Positions 34,701-44,175 of a stretch of 64,000 nt of DNA are shown piece by piece. The DNA comes from Costus lasius (taxonomy: Eukaryota > Streptophyta > Magnoliopsida > Zingiberales > Costaceae), in the NCBI GenBank assembly GCA_027563935.2, contig CM050449.1:82119178-82183177 (forward strand), written 5' to 3'. Position numbers and translations under genes: made by a program. The notes under the pieces are model-generated. The model did not search any database, was not told where the DNA came from, and worked only from the letters and a program-made list of their open reading frames with translations. The first letter of the stretch is position 1. Each line of letters opens with the position of its first letter.

Positions 34701-34846
34701 TCATTGGAAATGATATTCCAGAAATGCATGCGGTTAAGGCATGGCTAAGGAAATGTTTCCAGATGAAAGATTTAGGAGAAGCAGCCTATGTATTAGGTGT
34801 GAAGATCTACAGGGATAGATCTAAGAGGCTTCTCGGGCTGTGCTAG
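31781..34846 (+). CDS. gag-pol: C1 Gag-Pol polyprotein up to a premature stop (gag, protease, integrase, most of RT)
   Basis: 1021 residues in the Copia order. A gag domain occupies about residues 1-200, a basic linker with KKKGKKGK about 210-235, and a CCHC knuckle CFHCGQLGHWKKDC about 240-253. The protease active site is near 286 in the form LDTACGVH; C3 and C4 also have DTA, so this is a family trait and not new damage. The integrase zinc region (HSRLGH...CKAC) lies at about 420-455 and the catalytic residues near D481, D543 (HSDRGGEY) and E580 (VSERRNR). RT begins about 800 (GCKWIFKKK), with YVDD near 968. The ATG at 31781 (MSFNVRSLL) is the first in the frame after the leader. The frame ends at a TAG (34844-34846) inside RT; C4 has a glutamine codon here, so one C-to-T change explains it. 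Confidence 0.95.
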   Translation: MSFNVRSLLEREKFAGPNFSDWFGHLKIVLKAERKLYVLETAVPPQPAPNAARAVRDAYEKHVNDSIDVACLMLASMTPPLQRQHEDMSAIEIIANLKMLYAAQARTERYNLTKLFFQSKLAEGSPVGAHVLKMIGHKEALEKLGHTINQELAVDIILQSLPPSFDAFIINFNMNKIDCTPAELLNMLLTTEETLKGKPSTSVLMVPSRNKKKGKKGKAPVKNYSKALKQKVKRSKDNRCFHCGQLGHWKKDCKALQGDKRGSIASGSGIYVTEVMLSSSSISWVLDTACGVHICSNVQELKRRRQVGQHEVDLCVGNGARVAAVVVGDYFISLPSGIVLELNNCYFVPSITKNIISIPALVRKGFAFECNISKCVLSLDNIVYATGSINNGLFMLDMEYSIQNIDNKKAKYAEDSTLLWHSRLGHINKKRIKRLHDHGLLGSFSCEEIDTCKACLMGKMTKSPFPHKGQRASGLLNLIHSDVCGPFSKHARGGYQYFITFTDDFSRYGYVYRMRHKSESFDKFKEFKNEVQNQLGRNIKALHSDRGGEYLSHAFTDYLKECGIISQLTPPGTPQWNGVSERRNRTLLDMVRSMMSQATLPYSFWGFALETAAKVLNRVPSKAVSKTPYELWYGKQPSLTFIRIWGCEAYVKKLASGKLENRSEKCVFVGYPKETKGYYFYDPKENKVFVARTAIFLEKEFLLQEASGREIKLDENPEEGQSSQAQLDEPELVDQVIEQPEAQISREPQRSGRIRRQPERYDGVYIIDNDEPLTYADAVSGPESARWLEAMRAEMDSMSDNQVWDLVDPPPGVIPIGCKWIFKKKIDMDGNVVTYKGRLVAKGFKQIYGIDYDETFSPVAMFKSIRILFAIAAYYDYEIWQMDVKTAFLNGNLDEDVYMTQPEGFTNPSDRHKICKLKKSIYGLKQASRSWNIRFDESISEFGFIKNEDDPCVYKRFSGSVITFLVLYVDDILIIGNDIPEMHAVKAWLRKCFQMKDLGEAAYVLGVKIYRDRSKRLLGLC

Positions 34847-35665
34847 AGTATTTACATCGATAAAGTCCTGGAGAGATTCCATTTAGAGAATTCTAAAAGA
34901 GGGTATCTTCCAGTCAGACATGGTCTGAATCTTTCGAAGAGTCAGTGTCCACAAACACAGACTGAGAAAGATGAAATGGACAATACGCCTTATGCTTCGG
35001 CTATTGGGTCCATAATGTATGCGATGTTGTGTACTCGCCCAGACGTCGCTTACGGGTTAAGCGTGACCAGTCGGTTCCAAAGTAATCCAGGTATGGCGCA
35101 CTGGATTGCAGTCAAGAATATTTTAAAATATCTGCGGAGGACCAAAGATATGTTCTTGATATATGGTGGTCAGGAAGAACTCAGTATAGAAGGATATACT
35201 GACGCTTCGTTCCAGTCGGACCAGGATGATTTCCGATCGCAATCAGGCTATGTTTTTAGCTTGAATGGTGGAGCGGTGGTGTGGAAAAGTTTCAAACAGT
35301 CAACTGTTGCTGATTCCACAACAGAAGCCGAGTATGTTGCAGCCTCGGAAGCATCCAAGGAGGCAGTGTGGATTCATAAGTTCGTGAGAGAACTTGGTGT
35401 TGTTCCTTCGAGTGTCGATCCTTTGGTTATCTTCTGTGATAACACTGGAGCCATCGCACAAGCAAAGGAACCACGGTCGCACCAGAAGTCCAAGCACATA
35501 CAGAGACGGTTTCACTTGATCCGGGAGATCATAGATCGTGGCGAGATCAAAATATGCAAGGTTCATACAGACGACAATCTGGCTGACCCGCTTACCAAGC
35601 CTCTGGCGCAGCAGAAGCATGAGAAGCACTGTAATAACATGGGTTTGAGATTTCTCAACCATTAG
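34847..35665 (+). pseudogene. C1 end of RT and RNase H, cut off by the premature stop
   Basis: It continues in the same frame as the preceding gag-pol. YIDKVLERFHLENSKRGYLPV and ASAIGSIMYAMLCTRPDVAY are the end of Copia RT. RNase H follows, with GYTDASFQSD near 35190, ADSTTEAEYVAASEASKEAVW near 35310-35370, and the D of FCDNTGAIAQA near 35430. The natural end is the stop after RFLNH at 35663. It is intact apart from being downstream of the TAG, and would be made only by readthrough. Confidence 0.92.
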
Positions 35666-35674
35666 ATTAAGTGC

Positions 35675-35685
35675 AAGTGGGAGAT
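35675..35685 (+). other. Polypurine tract of C1
   Basis: AAGTGGGAGAT directly before the 3' LTR; typical of Copia elements. The same tract, on the minus strand, borders the C3 LTR at 39120-39131. Confidence 0.9.
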
Positions 35686-37396
35686 TGTTGGGGTATGCCC
35701 TTAAGGCTAATGTTTGAGGCCTTGGGATTGTATCAGTATCATGTAATAAACTCTTGTGTTTATAAAGGCATGGTTATTATTCAGGTTGTTACCTTGTCTG
35801 CTGTAATAAGTGTACTACTGAATAATGTCTCAAAGCTGTTCAGCTAGGCTGACATGCTAAATGTCCTTAGTCGATATATCTTGGTGAACATGAGACAGCC
35901 TTGATATGATTGAGACTAATATGTATTCTAATCTTATAGGATGCTTCGAGCATGGAATAAGATGTAGACTCATGGGTACATTGGATGTACTGGACAGACC
36001 CTTCTAGGACATTCAATTGCTTGTCACAATGTGAATGATCCTTGATTGCAACAAGTGGCACATGTCCTCTGACTTGAGATCACTTGTGTTTCTAAATGAT
36101 GATTGTCATTATTTTGAGGTAGTTCAATATCATTTGAAACATAATGGTTATAGACTATCTTGGATAATGATCATGAGTCAGGTTAGGGCACTAGTGATAG
36201 ATAGAGGATTGCCGTCTCCTTGTTGAAGGAGTGTGGTGTTCTATAGGGGCCCCCTAGATGAGATGATTGAGAAAGTGTATGGCCATACCCAGGTGACTAT
36301 GTGCATCTGATCTAATCATGCTCATCATATTGGAGCTACAGGCTTGACACGCTTGTCCAATAAGAACATCCAGTGGCAAAGGATACATGCATGCCTTGTG
36401 AAGTGGATTCACACTTGTGCTATGGTTTGGGTGTAGTCTTGGAAGACTCTTTCCTTTATATCGGGAGACAGTGATGTGTTGCTAGATACCCCCTCACTGA
36501 TCGTGATAATGTAAGTTATCGTTACCGACATTTAAAGGAAACCCTTAGGGTCGCACAATTTGATGATATGGCTTACTTAAGTCAGATCGTGTGGACTGGA
36601 TTGTTTTGATTCAGTTTAAAGGAGTTTAAACTCTGATTGTAAGTGAGATCCAGTCTAATCATGTTTGATTGATTAGGGCTTGCGATCGGTAAGCTTCGAT
36701 CGAGAGGATTGATGCTAGATCGGTGAGATCAAGAGCATCATGAGATGAACGGTTAGATTGGAAACCTTAGGGTTTAGTTGATCTAGACCGATTGGCTTGG
36801 GCTGGCTTGGTTTGGCCTTTGGACCGAACACATTTACTTTGAACCGGTTCAAGAGCTTGAACGTATGGTTCATTGTTTTGGCGTTTTGATCGATTTAGTG
36901 ATCATGAACGCATGGCTTAATGGATTTTCCAATTTTGGAAAGTCATTTAGCGCATGTTCCCTTGAACGCCAAATGACTTGAACGCTCCATTCAACTCTCA
37001 TCTCCTTGCTCTTGCTTGACGAGACTTTGGCGTGGAGAAGGCGAGGTCTTGGTGGAGGTTCGGCAAGCCTAGACATCATCTCTCATTTCCTTACCATACG
37101 AGAGGGACCCTTGAAGGACCTTGCTAGCACAAGGATCTCCAAGGAGCAAGCACATCATCTTGTGTGCGTCAACTAGGGAGAAGATCCCTTTCGATCTTTC
37201 TCTTCCAAGTCGCCATCTTCCTCATGGCTTTGGTATGGATCTAAACTTCATCAAGTTGATCATATTATCTTACTAAGATCCATGAAAAACCCTTGCTTCC
37301 GCTTGCAATTTTTATGCGCCACCCTTAAGGGTTTTTCGCCCCCCCTCTTGAAAGGGGTTTCATCTGCTTGCGCTCCCCCTTGAAGGGGACTCTTCA
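35686..37396 (+). repeat. 3' LTR of C1
   Basis: 1711 bp, the same length as the 5' LTR, starting TGTTGGGG and ending ACTCTTCA, followed by the target duplication GAGAG at 37397-37401. Confidence 0.96.
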
Positions 37397-37743
37397 GAGA
37401 GTGTATGGCCATACCCAGGTGAGAACCTGTTTTAGTCATAGCCATGTGATTGGATGAAAACAAGTGGTGACACACTTGTCCAATCGGATATCAGTACGGC
37501 AAAGAGACTGTAATGCATCTGTACCTAGTTGCGATGATGGGGATGTCGATGTCGATATCCATTCCAACGACCTGGGTAGCAGCGATGCACTGCTAGGTGC
37601 CACTCACTGCTTGTGATGACCTTTGGTCAGCACTGCCAGCGTCAGAGGAACCTACAGGGTCGCACACCTTGATACTTGAGTTCTCGTATTGATCGGGAAG
37701 CCTTATGATCGAGTTATTGGATAACTCGGATCTAATTGGGAGA

Positions 37744-37963
37744 TTTCATCAGCGCCAATGGGCCTGATGAGATGGAAGAATGTTATTGGAGCCAAACTTC
37801 ATTTTTGGTAGGTTGACCCGTATTTGACCATGGTTGGTCACATTTGGATTAGGTTTCATCAGCGCCAATGGGCCTGATGAGATGGAAGAATGTTATTGGA
37901 GCCAAACTTCATTTTTGGTAGGTTGACCCGTATTTGACCATGGTTGGTCACATTTGGATTAGG
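37744..37963 (+). repeat. Tandem duplication, 2 x 110 bp, within C2
   Basis: A 110-bp unit starting TTTCATCAGCGCCAATGG and ending ACATTTGGATTAGG is repeated directly (starts at 37744 and 37854) without visible differences. It is absent from the equivalent part of C5. Confidence 0.92.
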
Positions 37964-38382
37964 GTTGCATTGGATTGGATCCAAGTGCTTAATCAACCTA
38001 TGCAATGATGTTTGGGCTAACTCATTATCCAATGAGGCCCAATAACAAGTTCTCATGAAGAGATGAGAGGCTAAACGGGTATAATGGGGAGAAACATGAA
38101 CCATTAGGCGCCTAGGGGCATAATGGGGTCATGTTGGCGCCTTTGCTTCATTATGGAAGTAAAGGGCACCTCCCCCTCTCTTCCTAGGATGGAATGCATG
38201 CCTCTATGGCATTGCTTGAGGCGCAAGGCAAGGCCTTGGCGCACAAGGAAAGGCGTGGGAACAAAAGGTAAGGTTGAATGAGAATTATGGAAATGTCTTG
38301 GAGACTTTCCTTATCTCAAACCTCCTCATCCTAGCCCTACACTTGTCATGATCCTAGCCATTACCCTAACCGCCTCTTGCCC

Positions 38383-38390
38383 TATAAATA
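38383..38390 (+). promoter_or_regulatory. Probable TATA box of the C2 LTR
   Basis: TATAAATA within CCCTATAAATATGGCCC, about 500 bp before the LTR end, which is a usual place for a Copia U3 promoter with a long R-U5. Confidence 0.6.
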
Positions 38391-38890
38391 TGGCCCTAGT
38401 CACCCCCTCTTGTGTGTAATTAATCCTAAAAGGCGTGAACACAAGGAGAGGGGCGAGTGCTTGGAGCAAGGGCGCATCTTCCATAACCGCAACCCTCTTC
38501 CTCCTTTCCTCTTGGCGCAAGGAGATCTAGGGCTTGGCGGCTTGGGCGGTTTTCCCTCTTCACTTGGCGCATCTTTTCTCTAAGTGGCGCAAGAGAAGTA
38601 AAACATCTCCCTAAGGCTTGGATCTTCTTCCCGAGGCTAGCACCGGGCGTGGAAGAAGAGAACTCAAGAGATCCGTGTGTGCGAGACTGCAGAGGGCGCA
38701 CACTTGGACGCCTACATCGGCATCGCTCCATATCGCTCTTAAGGTATTTCCTAACTCATCGTGTCGACTCCCTTGCTTGCTATCTTCACTGGGTTTTTGG
38801 GACTGGCCTGTTTCGGGGACATTCTTCCGCTGCGAAAAATGTATGTCCATAACTCTGAAAATTGTAAAATGTCCCCGGGGTTTCCCAACA

Positions 38891-39119
38891 ATACTAGTCT
38901 CACAAGTACCAGAGTTGTCCCATATCCACTTAGGTACATCGACTGAGGACAATCATTTGAGCACAGATCCAATCTATCTCCAAGGACATTATCATGCAGG
39001 TACATAAACGCAGATGTAGACAAACATTGATAACGACAATGCCAGTAATGATATAAATATCAATGTTAAGTAGTACAAGTAATGGACCAAAACTAGGTCC
39101 TAGGGCATATACACCAAAA
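38891..39119 (-). repeat. C3 3' LTR, right piece (minus strand)
   Basis: Continues the LTR broken at 27698. The sequence AGTCTCACA...GTCCCATATCCACT...ATACACCAA matches C5 at about 55950-56170. The end is ACACCAAAA where C5 has ACACCAACA. A polypurine tract (minus strand) follows at 39120-39131. Confidence 0.85.
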
Positions 39120-39140
39120 ATCTCCCACTTTCACTAAGAC

Positions 39141-42100
39141 CTAGAGGTTGAGAAATCTCAACCCCATATCTCTAGCGTGACCATCATGCTTCTGCTGCGC
39201 CAAAGCCTTGGTCAATGGGTCTGTCAGATTATTCTCGGTGTCAACTCTGCTAATCTTGACATCACCTATGTCGATGATCTCTCTGATCAGGTGAAATCTC
39301 CTGAGTATGTGTTTGGATTTTTGATGAGACCATGGTTCCTTGGCTTGTGCAATTGCTCCATTGTTATAACAGTAGATTTCAATGGGATCCACTGCACTAG
39401 GAACCACCTGAAGTTCAGAAATGAACTTCCTTATCCAAACAGCTTCTTTGGCTACCTCAGAAGCGGCCACATACTCAGCCTCGGTTGTAGAATCAGCTAT
39501 GGTGGATTGCTTGAAGCTCTTCCAGCATACAACGCCTCTATTTGTCTTGAACACATAGCCGGCCTGTGATCTGAAGTTGTCAGGGTCAGACTGGAAAGAC
39601 GCATCAGTGTAGCCCTGCATACTGAGCTCTTCCTGTCCCCCATAGACTAGGAACAAATCCTTAGTTCTTCTCAGATACTTTAGGATGTTCTTTACAGCCA
39701 CCCAGTGCTGTAATCCAGGATTGGATTGGTATCGGCTGGTTATGCTCACAGTATAAGCCACATCTAGTCTAGTACACAACATTGCATACATGATTGAACC
39801 TACTGCCGAAGTATAGGGTACTCGACTCATGTCATCCCTCTCAGCCTATGTGGTGGGACACTAGCTCTTTGAGAGAGTAAGGCCATGTCTCACTGGAAGG
39901 TACCCTTTCTTGGATTGCTCCAAGCTAAACCTCTCCAAGACCTTATCAATGTAAGTACTTTGACTAAGGGCTAGGAGCCCCTTGGATCTATCCCTGTAGA
40001 TCCTTATGCCTAGGATATAGGTGGCCTCCCCTAAGTCCTTCATCTCAAAATACTTCCCTAACCATGTCTCCACAGCTTGAAGACTAGGGATCTCGTTCCC
40101 GATGAGTAGTATGTCATCGACATACAAGACCAGAAAAGTCACCAAGCTCCCACTGAATTTTCTGTATACACAGGCGTCATCTTCGCTTTTGATAAAGCCA
40201 TAATCTATCACAGCTTCATCAAATCGAAGATTCCAACTTTGAGATGCTTGATTTAATCCATAGATGGATCTCTTTAGCCTGCAGACCTTATTGGCCTCTG
40301 TAGGATGGATGAAGCCATCAGGTTGTGTCATATACACATCCTCAGTCAGCATCCCATTAAGAAATACTGTCTTTATATCCATCTGTCATATCTCATAGTC
40401 ATGATATGCAGCTATAGCAAGTAGAATCCAAATGGATTTGAACATAGCAACTGGCGAAAAGGTTTCATCATAGTCCACCCCGTGGACTTGTTTGAATCCT
40501 TTAGCCACTAGTCTACCTTTATAGGTAACTATGTTGCCATCCATGTCTATCTTCCTCTTGAAGACCCATTTACACCCTATGGGCTTTACCCCATCAGGTA
40601 GCTCAACCAAATCCCATACTTGGTCCTCCGGCCATCTCTCGGAGTCCGGTCCACTGACCGCCTCATCATAAGTCCCGGGTTCATCCTCAATGATGAAGAT
40701 CCCATCATGTTGGGTCGGCAGTGACCCATACCTCTCAAGTGCACGACGAATCCTCCCAGATCTACTTGGGGCCTGTGTCTGAGCCTCAGGTTGCCCAGCA
40801 ACCAGTGCAGGTGGCTCAGGTTCAATCTCTGTGTCTTGTGGTTGCACTTGGACCTCATCCAAGTCAAACTTCCTCCCACTAACTTCTTTCATGAGAAATT
40901 CTTTCTCTAGAAAGATAGCACCCCAAGCAACAAAAACTTTGTTCTCGGTGGGAACATAGAAGTAATAACCCTTAGTTTCCTTAGGGTACCCCATAAACAC
41001 GCATTTATCAGATCTAGGTTCTAGCTTGCTAGAATCCTGACATTTGACATAAGCCTCACATCCCCAGATCCTGATAAAAGAAAGATTAGGGCGTCTCCCA
41101 CTCCATACCTCGTATGGAATCTTTGAGACACTCTTAGATGGAACATTATTCAGTATTAGAGAAGCTGTCTCTAGTGCATGTCCCCAGAATGAGAGAGGTA
41201 GAGTTGCATAACTCATCATATATCGAACCATGTCCAACAAAGTTTGATTTCTCCTTTCAGACACACCATTCCATTGGGGCGTTCCAGGTGGAGTGAGTTG
41301 GGATAAAATCCCACACTCTTTTAGATAGTCAAGAAACTCACCACTCAGGTACTCTCCACCACGATCTGATCGAAGAGTCTTAATGGATCTACCAAGTTGG
41401 TTCTCTACTTCATGTCTGAACACTTTGAATTTCTCAAACGATTCAGACTTATGTCTCATTAGGTAGACATAACCATATCTACTGAAATCATTAGTAAATG
41501 TGATGAAGTAGTTGTGGCCTCCTCTGGCTTGCTTATTGAATGGCCCACACACATCGCTATGTATGAGATCCAACAAACCTCATGCCCTTTCATTAGTCTT
41601 GGTGAAAGGCGCCTTTGTCATCTTCCCTAACAAACAAGGCTCACATGTATCAAATTCCTCCAAGGAACTTGAATCTAACAACCCATTTACATGGAGTTGT
41701 TGAATGCGATTCTTATTTATATAGGCTAATCGACAATGCCATAGGAAAGCACCAACTGAACCACTCAGTTTGGTCCTTTTATTATTTATGTTGCAAATAG
41801 AGTTATCCATGTCTAACACATATATACCATTGCACAAAGTACCCTTCCCATAGAACATACTTGTAAATGAAAAAGAACAAGAGTTCTTATTTATTTCAAA
41901 CTTAAATCCTTTCTTTGCCAAGGAAGGAATGGATACAATGTTCTTAGTAAGCGAAGGTACATAATAGCAATTTTCTAACTCTAACTAAAGTCCATATGAC
42001 AGGGAGAGAGTCAGAACTCCTATAGCAACAGCAGCAACCTGTGCCCCGTTTCCAACTCGTAGGTCAATCTCTCCAAGCCACACCGACCTACTTTTCTTGA

Positions 42101-43028
42101 GCCCCTGCATATTTGTACAAATATGAGCTCCACTTGCGGTATCCAATACCCATGACATAGAAGTAGAAAAGTTGACTTCTGTAACATAAATACCTGAGCT
42201 AGAAGCTAAGGCCAAGCCTTTCTTCTCCTCATTCTGAAGTTGCTTGCAGTCCCTCCTCCAGTGACCCTGCTCGCCACAGTGGAAGCACCTCTGGTCCTTT
42301 GACTTCTTTGCCTTTTTCTTCAGTGCCTTGGTAGGACCCTTGGCACCGCCCTTGGCATGTGCCTTACCCTTTTTCTTTATCTTCTTGGCCGTAGGGACCA
42401 AAAGAACAGAATTAGGTTTGGTCTTTACCATCTCACATTCGGCTGTCTAGAGCATATTCATCAGTTCCTCCTATGTGCACTCAATCTAGTTCATGTTGAA
42501 ATTTATGATAAACGGACTGAAGCTAGGGGGCAGGGAATGTAGAATAAGATCCACAACCAGCTCGTTATCTATGGCGTGTCCTAGCCTCCTAAGATGATCC
42601 ACGTTCCCAATCAACTTGAGAACATGGGGTCTCACTGGTGCACCCTCAGATGACTTACACCGAAAGACTGCTTTGGCGGTGTCAAATATCTTAGTTCTAG
42701 CCTGAGCCTCGAACATCTGTTTCAAATGAGTAATCATTTGAAAAGCATTCTGCTCCTCATATTGCATCTGAAGTTCAGGTGCCATAGTGGCCAGCATGAG
42801 ACATGATACCTCCATAGAGTCATCCTGATGCTTTCTAAAAGCATCTCTATCTGCTGCTCAGGCATTAGGCGGAGGAGGTGCTGGAAGAGCCTACTCTAGG
42901 ACATACAGCTTCATCTCGAGCTTGAGGACTATCCTGAAGTTCCGATGTCAGTCCATAAAGTTGGTTCCAACCAACTTATCCTTATCAAGGAGTGATCGCA
43001 GTGTCAATCCACTATTGTTCATTGCCAT
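39141..43028 (-). pseudogene. gag-pol: C3 Gag-Pol polyprotein with about 11 in-frame stops and no frameshift
   Basis: A single reading frame holds from ATG at 43028 (MAMNNSGLTLRSLL) to the natural end at 39141 (RFLNL), so no indel has shifted it. Gag is present with the knuckle CFHCGEQGHWRRDC. The protease reads LDTASGAH, the integrase core has LRSDRGGEY and VSERRNQ, RT has YVDD (LYVDDILLIGNE), and RNase H has STTEAEYVAASE. I counted stops in gag (six, including three near 42435-42488), in protease/integrase (41985 and 41580), at the RT start (40386), and two near 39846-39863. About 13 residues are missing in frame where C1 has EAMRAEMDSMSDN. Sequence identity to C1 is clear but moderate, marking a different Copia family. 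Confidence 0.9.
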
Positions 43029-43197
43029 TGTTCTACAACAGTCAAGAAACAGCAGATTTGTACTACTTCAAATCATTTAAACTGGACTTGTTTTAAATGA
43101 TTATGGCTCCCACTATTTTAATGGAATTGACAACCCACAAAGTCAACCGGGAAGTTTAAGACTTCCTAGTGAGATGGAATCCTTATTCCACATGAGG

Positions 43198-43234
43198 CTT
43201 TGCGTCCCACGAGGGTGGGATGAGATACACAAAG
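43198..43234 (-). other. C3 leader stem-loop upstream of gag
   Basis: Outer arms CTTTG/CAAAG and inner arms TCCCAC/GTGGGA around a GAGG loop. It lies about 170 bases upstream of the gag ATG and is aligned with the C1 and C4 stem-loops at 31558-31594 and 48000-48036. Confidence 0.7.
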
Positions 43235-43525
43235 TAACCCATGCTTCCTAAGGTGGGCTCGCCGGTCGATTGCTCCAAGCAATTCCCCTTATTGAGACAG
43301 TCTAGGCATTTCATGTCCAGCAAGGGCTGGATACAACATGAAACACTAACCTCTCAATAATGCCTCTAGAGTTTCATCATGTGCCCAGCACATATGGAAC
43401 TCTAGTCAAGTCCATTCCTAACCGTTATGCCCAGGGCCAACGAGTTTCCTTGCGAAGGCGCGCCCGATTAAAACGGACTGGGGAAACCATTGCCACCACG
43501 CACTTTCTAAAGATAAGTGGGTGTG

Positions 43526-43541
43526 TCCCACGAGGGTGGGA
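43526..43541 (-). other. Second copy of the C3 leader stem
   Basis: TCCCACGAGGGTGGGA, identical to the inner stem at 43205-43220, about 320 bases further upstream of gag. Confidence 0.75.
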
Positions 43542-44175
43542 AACAGTTCACAACACCACTGATCGATAGCTTAGTGAGGGCTACGCGTTAGAAGGCTACT
43601 AGACTTGATATTTATTTATGAGGGCTTTTGAGGTCTCATCAGTTTTATCTTATGTCTAACATTATAGGCATGCAATCCTATAGTGATAACATAATGATAA
43701 AACAATTCAGGCATGCTTTAGTAGATATGTATGAAAATAGTAAAATTATGATATGATCATAGCCTATTCAAGTCATTGAACCAACCCATGCCAAAAGGAG
43801 GTTGAACTCTTGACTTAGGATTCAAGCCCCAAAGACAAGACCTAACCTAGCCGACCTCTAACTTGAACTTCAAGGTTGGATCCAAGGTCCTTCTCACCAT
43901 GGTTTAGCTCTCAAACCCTACAGGTGTCCCTCATGGGTTCAGCCAATGCCATGGGTCTTTCTCCATAGATGATGCGCCACCATGCAAGGAGCCAAGATGG
44001 CTAGCTCTCAAACCCTAGGGTTCAGCCATGCCATCTTGCGCCACTCCTCCATGCACCATCAAGCATGCTAGGGTTCCATGTGATTGTGCCCAAATCTTCT
44101 TCTTCTTGTTACAAAAATAAATGAAAAGAAAAGCGGCACGCAGGCCTCACAAAGATACATTACAGGCATGCAAAG

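Larger units (their letters stand above)
28268..37396 (+). mobile_element. C1: young full-length Ty1/Copia retrotransposon
   Basis: 9129 bp, with two LTRs of exactly 1711 bp, a perfect target duplication GAGAG (28263-28267 and 37397-37401), a tRNA-Met primer site, a long leader of about 1.8 kb, one gag-pol frame broken only by a TAG, and a polypurine tract. By eye I found a single LTR difference (T at 28300, G at 35718). This makes it by far the youngest insertion in the window. It sits inside the C2 solo LTR. C4 on the minus strand is a close relative. Confidence 0.96.
37397..38890 (+). repeat. C2 solo LTR, second part (plus strand)
   Basis: It resumes after the C1 target duplication with TGTATGGCCATACCCAGG and ends GGGGTTTCCCAACA at 38890, the inverse of the C5 LTR start at 54098. 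The two parts total about 2.06 kb without the duplicated GAGAG, close to the 2077 bp of C5. No internal region follows: the next bases (ATACT) continue the C3 LTR, so C2 is a solo LTR left by LTR-LTR recombination. Confidence 0.86.
39120..44175 (-). mobile_element. C3: decayed Ty1/Copia element body, minus strand
   Basis: Carries a polypurine tract at 39120-39131, gag-pol reading leftwards from 43028 to 39141, and about 1.15 kb of leader (43029-44175). Its 3' LTR is the split piece at 27416-27698 and 38891-39119. The 5' LTR is not attached: at about 44175 the sequence changes to the truncated end of C4. The LTR family is the same as C5, so C3 and C5 could be parts of one element or two separate copies. 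Confidence 0.85.
43029..44175 (-). other. C3 leader with stem-loops
   Basis: Non-coding. It contains the stem-loop at 43198-43234 (the counterpart of stem-loop 3 in C1) and a second copy of its inner stem at 43526-43541. A stretch near 43820-43920 (CCCCAAAGACAAGACC, TAGCTCTCAAACCCTA) is homologous to the C5 leader at 53450-53540. The small ORF at 43360-43569 shows no domain. Confidence 0.65.

Noticed and set aside
38326..39023. Cluster of overlapping frames of 60-130 codons on both strands near 38400-39000
   Set aside because: They fall in the C2 and C3 LTRs, overlap each other on both strands, and match no domain.
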